Below, piece after piece: positions 56,176 through 64,000 of a DNA stretch of 64,000 nucleotides. Below the pieces are notes generated by a model, which saw only the letters and a list, made by a program, of their open reading frames with translations, was not told the DNA's origin and ran no database searches. Where the stretch lies: positions 434,001 to 498,000 of the forward strand of contig CBDCVP010000023.1 of assembly GCA_965223025.1 (NCBI GenBank), written 5' to 3'. Source of the DNA: JABDMH01 sp965223025 (GTDB lineage: Bacteria > Bacteroidota > Bacteroidia > Chitinophagales > Saprospiraceae). The translations under genes were made by a program, and so were the position numbers. Positions within the stretch are counted from its first letter, which is position 1. The number at the start of each line of letters is the position of its first letter.

Positions 56176-59100
56176 ATGGCATGTACGGATGCCCTCCACG
56201 CAGGAAGGGCAAAAGGATCTTTTTCTTACTTTCAGCACATACCAGACTTGTCGAAGAATGTGATTGCCAAACTATTTGTGGTCTTACTGAGCTGCCTTTT
56301 TTTGGCTTGCGGATCAGAGACAGGTCATTTGGACGAGGGGCCCCAGCGTACCTATGAATCCTTGAGCCTTGAGGAGCGCCAAAGCCCTGCTCATGCCATA
56401 GACGCAATGTCTGTGGCCGAAGGTCTCGTAGTAGAATTATTTGCTGCCGAACCCATGGTGATCAATCCAACCAATATGGCCATCGATGAGACAGGTCGCG
56501 TCTGGGTATGTGAATCACCAGCTTATGCCCTAAGCGATGAAGAGATCAATGCCATAGGGGGACGAATTGTCATCTTAGAAGACACATCTGGCGATGGGAA
56601 AGCGGATCTCCGTAAGGTCTTTTATGAGGGGGAAGATGTTCATCTGGCACTGGGGATTGCTGTTTTTGGTGATCTGGTGTTTGTGACCAGGAGTCCCAAT
56701 CTCTTAGTTTTTGAGGATAAAGACCAAGACGATGTACCGGAGCACATCGATACACTTTTTACGGGAATGGGTGGACCAGGTGACCATTCTGCCCATGCGG
56801 TGGTGTTTGGACCCGATGGGCGGTTTTACTTTAATTATGGTAATGCGGGCAATAAGATCCTCTATCCCGATCAGACGCCTGTGATTGATCAAGCTGGCCA
56901 CCCGGTAAGGTCCGATGGTAAACCGTACTACGGAGGTATGATCTTTCGCTTTGATGCCAAAGGGAAGAATTTGGAAACACTGGCCCACAACTTCCGCAAT
57001 AATTATGAGGTAGCGGTTGATGCCTTTGGCTCCTTATGGCAGTCAGACAATGATGATGATGGCCACCGGTCTGTACGCATCAACTATATTCTGGAGTTTG
57101 GCAATTACGGTTATCTTGACGAGCCCACAGGCTTACATTGGTCACAAGCCCGTGTCGGAATGAGTGACTCCACTCCGTTGAAACATTGGCATCAGAATGA
57201 TCCAGGGGTAGTACCCAACCTCCTGATCACAGGTGCTGGTTCTCCTTCTGGAATAACTGTGTACGAAGGCAAACTCTTGCCGGAACTTCTTCAGGGGCAG
57301 GTCATCCATGCAGATGCAGGTCCAAATGTAGTTCGTGCTTATCCGGTGGAGCCCGATGGTGCTGGGTTTAGCTCGCAGATCAGCAATATCCTGAAACATC
57401 CACACGACCAATGGTTTCGACCGGTGGATGTATCGGTAGCACCCGATGGATCATTATTTGTGGCAGATTGGTACGATCCCATTGTCGGTGGGGCAGCTGC
57501 TGGAGACCATCGAAAGGGCCGGATCTTTCGCGTGGCACCTACTGGCCATGCATATCGTGTAGATCCACCTAGACAAGATGCTTTGCAGACTAGTATCGAC
57601 TTGATCAACAGTCCTAATGAGGACGTCAGATACCAAGCCTGGCAAGAGGTGCATGACCTCGGAATTCAAGCCGAAGAAGAACTTAAAAAAGAATTCGAGC
57701 TTGCTGGTGATGCACGTCACAGGTCAAGGGCTCTGTGGTTGCTGGGACAGATCGAGGGAAGGGGTGACTCCTACGTAAATCAAGCTCTACGGGATGCAGA
57801 TCCACAGATTAGGATCGTCGGTATTCGTCTGGCACGCCAGTTACAGCTGGACATCGTAGCAATGGCAGATCATATGACCAATGACTCCTCGATGGCAGTA
57901 TTAAGGGAACTTGCCATAGCGTTGCGGTTTGCTGATGATGAGCAAGCAGATAGGATTTGGGGCAAATTGGCCTCGAGATACCAGGGGGATCGGTGGTACT
58001 TGGAAGCGCTAGGAATAGGTGCCGATCTATGCTGGGAATCTAGATACAAGGCTTGGCTGGCCCAACGAAAAAATCGATCATTCTCTACCCTTGAGCAGGA
58101 CATCGTCTGGAGATCAAGAGCTCCGGCAGCTGCTAAACATTTGGTATCCATCATAGCGGATTCCTCGTCAGCTGACCACCACAAGGAGAAATTTTTTCGT
58201 GCTTTTGATTTCCATCAACACGACAGCAAGCAAGCGAATCTGATGTCCATTTTGGATCTTGAACATCCCGATCAGTCACTGCTTCGATCAATGGCCTTGC
58301 AAATGCTGGATGCCGATGAGATGGCCATGACACCAGAGCTGGTTGGTATATTAGGAGAAACACTGAGTGAACTGCAAGGCACCTGGCAATTTGTGGACCT
58401 AGTCGAGAAATACGATCTGTCAAAGTACAAAGAGGCCCTACTTGAGCTCGGTTCCCATGCATTTGAAAATCCAGCTGCATTTGGAGCCCTAAGGGTACTC
58501 TCTGCTCATGCAGATTGGGGTGGTTTAGACATGATCCGTGCTTAGATTTTTCGCGATGATCGCGAAAGCGAGGCCATGGTCTATGCCCTGATGGGTTCTC
58601 CCACCGGAGCTGTTCATGAGCTTCTGCAAGAGATATTGCCAGATACCAGTCTGAGCCTGTCATTGAGAAAACGTGTGGTGGATGTGTTGGGAAGTTCGTG
58701 GTCGGGAGAGGATATGCTGCTTGATGCAGTGATGCAGCCAGATTTTCCAGCTGACCTATCCTCCGACGCAGCATCTGTGCTTTTTAGTGTGTACCGGACA
58801 AAGATCCATGAGGAGGCTGCCAAATATTTAGATCGACCCGGTGGAAAACACCATGAACCTCTTCCTCCGATTCGAGTTCTAGTGGCCACATCGGGCAATG
58901 CTGCGCATGGAGAGCAGACATATTGGGAGTTTTGTAGTGCCTGCCACCAAGTAAACAATCAGGGCACTGCCTTCGGTCCGGATCTATCCCTGATCGGCTC
59001 GAAAATGGATAAGGAAGGACTGTATCGATCCATTTTATACCCCAACACGGGCATAAGTTATGGATATGAGACCTACGAACTCTCATTGACGAATCAAGAA

Positions 59101-59316
59101 CGAATGGTCGTTCTACTCAATAGTAACACCTCAGAGGAAGTACATGTAAAGTTAATAGGAAACTTGGACCGTGTTTTTCCTAGACATGAGGTTGAGGCAC
59201 TGAAGCGCTGAAACTATTCGTTGATGCCGGATCTTACTGCGGCCATGACCAAGGAAGAACTTATTGATGTCGTGACTTTTCTTGCGGCTTGTAAAGAACC
59301 AAGTGCCATCGAATAA
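56176..59316 (+). pseudogene. PVC-type heme-binding propeller/HEAT/cytochrome c protein with two in-frame stops
   Basis: The single frame encodes about 1045 residues: lipoprotein signal (FVVLLSCLFLAC), PVC-type propeller (VVELFAAEPMVINPTNMAID, SLFVADWYDPIVGG), HEAT-like helices and a C-terminal cytochrome c (CSACHQ starting near residue 920, with FGPDLS). An in-frame TAG at 58543-58545 falls in the HEAT region (MIRA-stop-IFRDD). A TGA at 59209-59211 falls before NYSLMPDL, the segment that normally carries the axial Met. The frame then runs to TAA at 59314-59316. Both stops are flanked by clean family-like sequence in the same frame. The start could also be GTG 56260. As read, the product would lack heme entirely. 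Confidence 0.8.
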
Positions 59317-59415
59317 TTCTTGAGATATTAATTTATGGTATGTTGCCAGACCAATGTATGGCTGAATTCTTGGTAGAATGAATTCGTATCAGATTTTGCA
59401 AAATTAGGGTATACG

Positions 59416-60021
59416 ATGGACGCGAGTTATTGGCAACAACAATGGATGGAGGGTCAAACTGGTTGGGATCTTGGCCATTTATCCCGACCACTAAAATGGT
59501 TGATTGATCAAGTGGACGACAAAGACCTAAGAATCCTAGTGCCCGGTGCTGGAAATGGTTATGAAGTAGCCTATTTATACAATCAGGGTTTTGTCCACAC
59601 TTTTATGCTGGATTGGGCAAGCGCTCCGCTAGAGAGTTTTATTAATAAGTATAAATATTTCCCTAAAGATCAATTGCTGTGCCGTGATTTCTTTGATCTT
59701 AAGGGTCGCTTCGACCTGATTTTCGAACAGACATTCTTTTGTGCTTTGCAGCCGGAGTACCGACCTCAATATGTAAAGAAAATGCAGAGTCTGCTATCGA
59801 AGGATGGTGTCTTGACCGGGGTACTATTTAATAAACCTCTGTTTAGTGACCGACCTCCCTTTGGTGGTGATGAAGAGCAATATAGAGCACTTTTTTCAGA
59901 GCATTTTGACATTGAAAGGCTGGAACCTTGCGTCATTTCAGAACCGGATCGGCAGGGATCTGAACTGATTTTTAGATTAAGGGTGCTTCAGGAACCTTTG
60001 AATGATACTCAAAGCGATTGA
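59416..60021 (+). CDS. TPMT-family SAM-dependent methyltransferase
   Basis: A 201-aa methyltransferase of the thiopurine S-methyltransferase type. The N-terminal WQQQWMEGQTGWDLGHLSRPL is the family hallmark. RILVPGAGNGYEVAYLYNQGF is the SAM-binding motif I. FDLIFEQTFFCALQPEYR is motif post-I to IV. In bacteria such enzymes methylate thiols, selenium or tellurium compounds, or halides. It stands alone, 100 bp after the PVC-type cytochrome remnant and convergent with the HAD gene. The length is normal for the family. Confidence 0.9.
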   Translation: MDASYWQQQWMEGQTGWDLGHLSRPLKWLIDQVDDKDLRILVPGAGNGYEVAYLYNQGFVHTFMLDWASAPLESFINKYKYFPKDQLLCRDFFDLKGRFDLIFEQTFFCALQPEYRPQYVKKMQSLLSKDGVLTGVLFNKPLFSDRPPFGGDEEQYRALFSEHFDIERLEPCVISEPDRQGSELIFRLRVLQEPLNDTQSD

Positions 60022-60167
60022 TTTTCGATTTGGACAAGGCAGTACAAGGGAGCCTCTCCTCAGCAAAGTGATTAGGACTGTCAAAGCATGATTCGGATAT
60101 GATCACATGATTACTTCTATAGATTTTTGCTGAGCCCATCGATGAGTTTCCGGGGTGCCTTAGTGGA

Positions 60168-61013
60168 TCAAGTAGCGATGGACTCACAGATATAATCTGG
60201 TATGATACCTGAGGCTCTGATCTGCCCATAAGCTTTGTCGCTCCTAGTGTTTCCAGATAATACCAGGGCGGTTTTTACACCAAATTTATTGCCTCCCAAA
60301 ATGTCTGTATGCAAGGTGTCACCTACCATCAGGATGTCAGACTTCTTAATGGCCTGTTGTTCGGTGAGGTCGACAAAAGCATGCATAAACATTTGTGAAT
60401 CCGGTTTGCCAAAATGTATAAATCTACGACCAAGGGTTGTTTCCACTAGTTTGGCGATACCTCCAGTTGCTATCGACACTTCACTTCGTGACACTGGATA
60501 TATTTGATCTGAGTTGGCCACTATTGCAGGGATGTTTTGGTGACGCAACAAATTGAGGGATTTATTGATGTCTTTGTTCCAGTCAAAACCCTCATCATCG
60601 AGGTATACCAATGCACCTATTGAGTCCATATTTTTGTCATTGACCTTGCTGATTGGGATGGTCTGTAGACCTGCATCCAGGATGTCTTGAGCGGCATCGA
60701 CGGTGCCCAGGTAGGCTATAAGCCCCTTAGTCTTCTTCGATAGTAAGAAGTTTTTTGCCATCATGCCCGAAGTGATGATTTCATCTTCTGCAATGTCTTT
60801 CAATCCTAATCTCTTGAAAGACTGCACATGTTTGGCAGAGCTTTTGGAAGCATCATTGGTCAAAATTCGGATCAATTTACCATCAGCCCTTAACTTGTCT
60901 ATGGTGACGGCAGCACCCATGATCACCCCATGGTGGTTTTTTAATACCCCATAAGAATCCAGCAGGATGGCTTTGAATCTTTTTACCACACTGTTAAATG
61001 ATTTCGTGCGCAT
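60168..61013 (-). CDS. HAD-superfamily class IIA phosphatase (NagD/TIGR01459-like)
   Basis: A 281-aa haloacid-dehalogenase-type hydrolase. Motif I is LLDSYGVLKN: the nucleophile Asp is present, but the usual second Asp is Tyr. Motif II is ILTNDASKS. The class IIA cap contains ALVYLDDEGFDWNKD. The C-terminal motif is HFGKPDSQMFMHAF followed by MVGDTLHTDILGGNKFG, which holds the motif-IV acidic residues. Substrates of relatives are sugar phosphates, nucleotides and p-nitrophenylphosphate. It is separated by 2 bp from the upstream kinase-fold gene, so they form an operon. Confidence 0.85.
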   Translation of the reverse strand: MRTKSFNSVVKRFKAILLDSYGVLKNHHGVIMGAAVTIDKLRADGKLIRILTNDASKSSAKHVQSFKRLGLKDIAEDEIITSGMMAKNFLLSKKTKGLIAYLGTVDAAQDILDAGLQTIPISKVNDKNMDSIGALVYLDDEGFDWNKDINKSLNLLRHQNIPAIVANSDQIYPVSRSEVSIATGGIAKLVETTLGRRFIHFGKPDSQMFMHAFVDLTEQQAIKKSDILMVGDTLHTDILGGNKFGVKTALVLSGNTRSDKAYGQIRASGIIPDYICESIAT

Positions 61014-61015
61014 AG

Positions 61016-62206
61016 TTAGATGTTTAGGGCTTCTAATATTTTAGCTGGCTGATACCGGTCGATGTTTGGCAAGTATTCTTCCAAGGCCTCCTTCTGCAAT
61101 CTGGTGGCAAAGGTATCTTTGAAAAAATACTTACCATCTTTTATCACATAGTTTAAAATAAAGAACCTGTAGGCTTCCTTAAACAGCCGAACCTCAAGCT
61201 CGGTGAGCGGGTAGACACGATGATAGGCTTGCAGAAAAATAATAAATCGATCTTCCATCAAGGGGTCAATAATATAATGGAAATAGGTTTTGTCACCTAC
61301 ATCTGATACGACCCTACTAAAGAAATAGAAATCTAGGATGCGCGGTGCTATTCTAAACCAATCATAATCCCAGCGCGAATACAATCGCAGTGATGGAGTA
61401 ACGGAAAAATTGCCAATATTCCAATCTAGAAATATTGGAATTCTTGGCAGGGCTTTCACAGATTCACTACTGACACGTTCGATAAATATTTCGGCGTGAC
61501 GATTTATGACATAAAATCCATCACCGAATTCCTTTTTTCCCTGTGATGTATGCAGGTAAACAAATAGTTCGCCAATATCACTTGTCATCGACTTGGAGTA
61601 GGGATCTAGTGTATTGCGAATTTGAAAACAAGTCTTATGGAAAGCAGCAAATTCCTTCCCCATTTTCTCGATTTGCTCGATGGTGAGTCGACGAGGAAGT
61701 TTTTTTCGCACACCGACCGGTCGATAAAAAATAACCCAGGTGGCACGGCCTCCCGAAGTGTGTAGATGTGTATAGATTTCTTTACCCTGCATAAGAGCTC
61801 TGGATAAGAAATTCTCGAATCGATACGGCAAATTGTTGGATACCGTGTTGATGATCGTGTGATCTTCGATAAAATCCTGATAGCGACCATAATGCGATAA
61901 TTTCGCAAAAATGACCTCTCGATTGTCCAGCGATACTCTGTAGACATGATTGGTGGATACCTGGGCACTGACATCCTGTACCGCAACGATCTTGCGCTCA
62001 TTGTCATAAGCCGCCCAAGCTTCATGGATACTGTCGGCCGTCTGTCTGCTGCCAAGATCGGCCAGCATGTCTTTCTTAACTGGACTCATAGGTAAGGTAT
62101 GTAGATCCGAAATATCGTCATTTTTCAGGGTATAGTGTAAAGTCTGTGCAGAGGTCAAGAAAGATAATGGGGTAGGCACACGCTCCACAGACCATTTGTC
62201 CTGCAA
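61016..62206 (-). CDS. APH-like (aminoglycoside phosphotransferase-fold) protein, substrate unknown
   Basis: A 396-aa protein with no signal peptide. Features of the protein-kinase-like/APH fold are IFAKLSHYGRYQDFIEDHTIINTV (probable Lys and Glu of the N-lobe), PRIPIFLDWNIGNFSV (catalytic Asp, Asn and a D-x-N-x-GN-like loop) and RWDYDWFRIAPRILDFYF (a DFG-like Asp pair). C-terminal helices follow. Substrate cannot be deduced. It lies between the HAD phosphatase (2-bp gap) and the S9 peptidase (17-bp gap), all on the minus strand, so a small metabolite phosphorylation/dephosphorylation pair is one possibility (inference). Confidence 0.6.
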   Translation of the reverse strand: MQDKWSVERVPTPLSFLTSAQTLHYTLKNDDISDLHTLPMSPVKKDMLADLGSRQTADSIHEAWAAYDNERKIVAVQDVSAQVSTNHVYRVSLDNREVIFAKLSHYGRYQDFIEDHTIINTVSNNLPYRFENFLSRALMQGKEIYTHLHTSGGRATWVIFYRPVGVRKKLPRRLTIEQIEKMGKEFAAFHKTCFQIRNTLDPYSKSMTSDIGELFVYLHTSQGKKEFGDGFYVINRHAEIFIERVSSESVKALPRIPIFLDWNIGNFSVTPSLRLYSRWDYDWFRIAPRILDFYFFSRVVSDVGDKTYFHYIIDPLMEDRFIIFLQAYHRVYPLTELEVRLFKEAYRFFILNYVIKDGKYFFKDTFATRLQKEALEEYLPNIDRYQPAKILEALNI

Positions 62207-62223
62207 ATGGAGTACTGGATTAG

Positions 62224-64000
62224 CTATTTATCGACATATCTTGCTATGAAGCCCAGCGCAGCTTTGTAGACCTCAAACCGATTTTCTTCATTGTGAAACC
62301 CATGACCCTCATTATACTTGACCATATAGGGTACATCGATACTTCTAGCTCGCAGCGACCGTACAATTTGATCTGATTCGTCAATATTGACTCGAGGATC
62401 ATTAGCACCTTGAATCACAAAGAGGGGTGCCTTAATTCGCTCGACATGAAATACTGGTGAAGCAGCACGCATGGCCTCTACGTCTTCTTCTGGATGGCCA
62501 ACCATAGCATACATCATATCCAGGTAAGGCTTCCAATACGGGGGTATGGTCTTCATGAATGTGAATAAGTTGGAGACCCCCACATAGTCAATACCACAGC
62601 AATAGAGATCGGGCGTAAATGTCACTCCGGCCAGAGCGGCGTAACCACCGTAACTACCTCCATAGATAATCACCCTGTTGGGATCGGCAATGCCTTGGTC
62701 TATCAGCCATCGGACTCCATCGGTGATATCATCCTGCATTTTTCTTCCCCACTCCTTAAAACCGGCCTTGAAGAAGGCTTTGCCATAACCTGTACTGCTG
62801 CGATAGTTCATTTGCAAAACGCCATATCCTCTGCTTGCAAACAACTGTACCTCTGGATTGTACCCCCACACATCTCGTACCCAAGGTCCGCCATGTGGAT
62901 TGATGATGATTGGCAAGTGGTTTTCACGATTTGGAGGCAATGTCAAATATCCATGTATGGTCAGCCCATCTCTACTCTTATATTGTACCGGTTTCATCTG
63001 GGCCAAATCCTGCTCTTTTAACCATGGACTTATGTCGGCAATTTTTGTGAGCTCATCATTGGAGGTGTCGTAATAGTAGTAGGATCCAAGCGATCGGTCC
63101 GTAAAGGTGCGAATGATCAATTTATCCTCAGCCTTACTTTTGCTGGAAATTCCAAATTCGTAGCCTGGAAGCTTCTTGGCCAATTTTTCGAAAGTATTTT
63201 TTGTCTGCTCATCTAAGAACTTTCGCTGCATTCGGTCGGTAGTATAGGTGATCGTGGTCAGGACTTTACGCTTTTTCGAGTAGTGGAGTGAAGCGACATC
63301 TACATCTGGATGACTAAAGATGGTCTCACCGATTTCCTCACCTAAACGCATGTCAAATTGAACGATTTCCGTCTTGTCACGTCCGAGGTTGGAGGCCGCG
63401 TAGACAATCTGTTTGCTCTTGAAATCAAAGAACAGCGGCGACATGGATTCTGTAAAATCGGTCTGTAAAATTTCGCGGAAGGTCTCTTCCTCACTGTCGC
63501 GGTACATAAGGACACTCTCCGTTCCATTTTTCACCTTGGTGGCAATGCGCAGTTTTCCCTCATGATCCGTCATCCAAGAATCAATGGGTTCCATGACATC
63601 GGTATTTTCGGCAAGCTGGGTAAGCATTCCTGTGTTGACGTTCAAACGATAGGGCTCAAAAAGTTGTGGATTATTTTTATTCATACCGATGATGATCTCG
63701 TCATCAATGTCTTCGAGCATATCTATCATTTGAATGCGTACACCTTCAAATGGCGTCAGCTCCCTCGGATTGTCTCCATCGACATCGACGGCATATAGCT
63801 GGTAATTCTCGTCACCAGCGGCATCCTTGATGTACAGTATCCTCCGATGGTTGGCCCACCCATAGCCCCCGATATCACGATCTATTTCTGAAGTAAGTCT
63901 GGTTGCCTCTTTTTCACCGATTTTCTGGACAAAAACGTTTTTTCGTCGCTCGTATGGTGCCGTAAAAGAAAAATAGGCACCATCAGGTGACAACTGAAAA
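62224..64000 (-). CDS. S9 family peptidase (prolyl oligopeptidase-type), 5' end outside the window
   Basis: The window contains the C-terminal 591 or so residues; coding runs off the right edge at 64000, so the start is missing. The N-terminal part visible is a WD-like beta-propeller (LYAVDVDGDNPRELTPFEG, FDFKSKQIVYAASNLGRD). The C-terminal alpha/beta-hydrolase domain carries the catalytic Ser in IYGGSYGGYAAL (GxSxGG), Asp in VIQGANDPRVNIDESDQ and His in YNEGHGFHNEEN. It resembles dipeptidyl/acylaminoacyl-peptidases of the S9C type. It is the upstream member of the minus-strand operon with the APH-like and HAD genes. Confidence 0.92.
   Translation of the reverse strand, partial: FQLSPDGAYFSFTAPYERRKNVFVQKIGEKEATRLTSEIDRDIGGYGWANHRRILYIKDAAGDENYQLYAVDVDGDNPRELTPFEGVRIQMIDMLEDIDDEIIIGMNKNNPQLFEPYRLNVNTGMLTQLAENTDVMEPIDSWMTDHEGKLRIATKVKNGTESVLMYRDSEEETFREILQTDFTESMSPLFFDFKSKQIVYAASNLGRDKTEIVQFDMRLGEEIGETIFSHPDVDVASLHYSKKRKVLTTITYTTDRMQRKFLDEQTKNTFEKLAKKLPGYEFGISSKSKAEDKLIIRTFTDRSLGSYYYYDTSNDELTKIADISPWLKEQDLAQMKPVQYKSRDGLTIHGYLTLPPNRENHLPIIINPHGGPWVRDVWGYNPEVQLFASRGYGVLQMNYRSSTGYGKAFFKAGFKEWGRKMQDDITDGVRWLIDQGIADPNRVIIYGGSYGGYAALAGVTFTPDLYCCGIDYVGVSNLFTFMKTIPPYWKPYLDMMYAMVGHPEEDVEAMRAASPVFHVERIKAPLFVIQGANDPRVNIDESDQIVRSLRARSIDVPYMVKYNEGHGFHNEENRFEVYKAALGFIARYVDK

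Noticed and set aside
22205..58545. Reassigned amber codon (TAG as sense)
   Set aside because: TAG ends several intact genes here (3387, 17470, 21576, 31809, 33151, 34850, 46300), so TAG is an ordinary stop.
59209..59211. Selenocysteine codon in the PVC-type cytochrome
   Set aside because: The same gene also has a TAG, the TGA is in a linker before the Met ligand, and no SECIS-like element was noted.

Overview
This window looks like a chromosomal segment from a marine-type Bacteroidota, probably of the Saprospiria/Lewinella kind. The GH9 endoglucanase carries a C-terminal Por (T9SS) sorting domain, many secreted proteins have lipoprotein signals, Shine-Dalgarno sites are weak, and sulfatases, BNR-type propellers and GH20 enzymes are common. 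The taxonomic call is inference from protein style. I saw no tRNA, rRNA, insertion sequence, integrase or CRISPR array.

Layout. 1-6.3 kb: a terminator from an upstream gene, a large FG-GAP/VCBS lipoprotein, an RraA-like aldolase, an SDR dehydrogenase and a convergent MFS transporter. 6.4-9.7 kb: a PSD1-type protein (planctomycete cytochrome C, DUF1549, LamG, DUF1553). 9.7-11.3 kb: a tandem array of about thirteen units in two size classes (92 and 143 bp); the long class contains a 13-bp perfect inverted repeat. 11.3-33.2 kb: a polysaccharide/sulfated-glycan block with a GH9 enzyme, a beta-lactamase-fold/DUF4185 fusion, two sulfatases, an 827-aa secreted protein, a broken six-hairpin-type enzyme, a heme-motif FG-GAP lipoprotein, a broken parallel beta-helix enzyme, a DHDPS/NAL-type aldolase, a metallophosphoesterase-BNR_4 fusion and a second BNR_4 protein. 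33.2-37.8 kb: GH20 hexosaminidase, bestrophin-like channel, Na/Pi cotransporter. 37.8-42.6 kb: an intact PSD1-DUF1501 operon. 42.8-50.7 kb: an apparent co-directional operon of Gfo/Idh/MocA oxidoreductase, Tm-1-like protein, PEP-hydrolase-like protein, a PVC-type propeller/cupredoxin/ThuA protein and an NHL protein. 50.8-59.3 kb: a small lipoprotein, a second PSD1-DUF1501 operon whose DUF1501 gene has an in-frame TAG, and a divergent PVC-type cytochrome gene with two in-frame stops. 59.4-64 kb: TPMT-like methyltransferase, HAD phosphatase, APH-fold protein and the 3' part of an S9 peptidase.

How it fits together (inference). Secreted hydrolases, lyases and sulfatases would depolymerise and desulfate a carboxylated, probably algal, polysaccharide. 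The aldolase/dehydrogenase genes (RraA, SDR, DHDPS/NAL, Gfo/Idh, Tm-1/PEP hydrolase) would process the released sugars or sugar acids. The PSD1/DUF1501 and PVC-type cytochrome/cupredoxin proteins suggest extracytoplasmic redox chemistry. No SusC/SusD pair is present; the only obvious solute importers are the MFS protein and the phosphate transporter.

Two features stand out. One is the dimorphic hairpin array, which sits where the DUF1501 partner of the first PSD1 gene would be expected. The other is a cluster of four disrupted genes, carrying four nonsense codons and at least three frameshifts, whose frames otherwise remain readable. They are recent pseudogenes or assembly errors.
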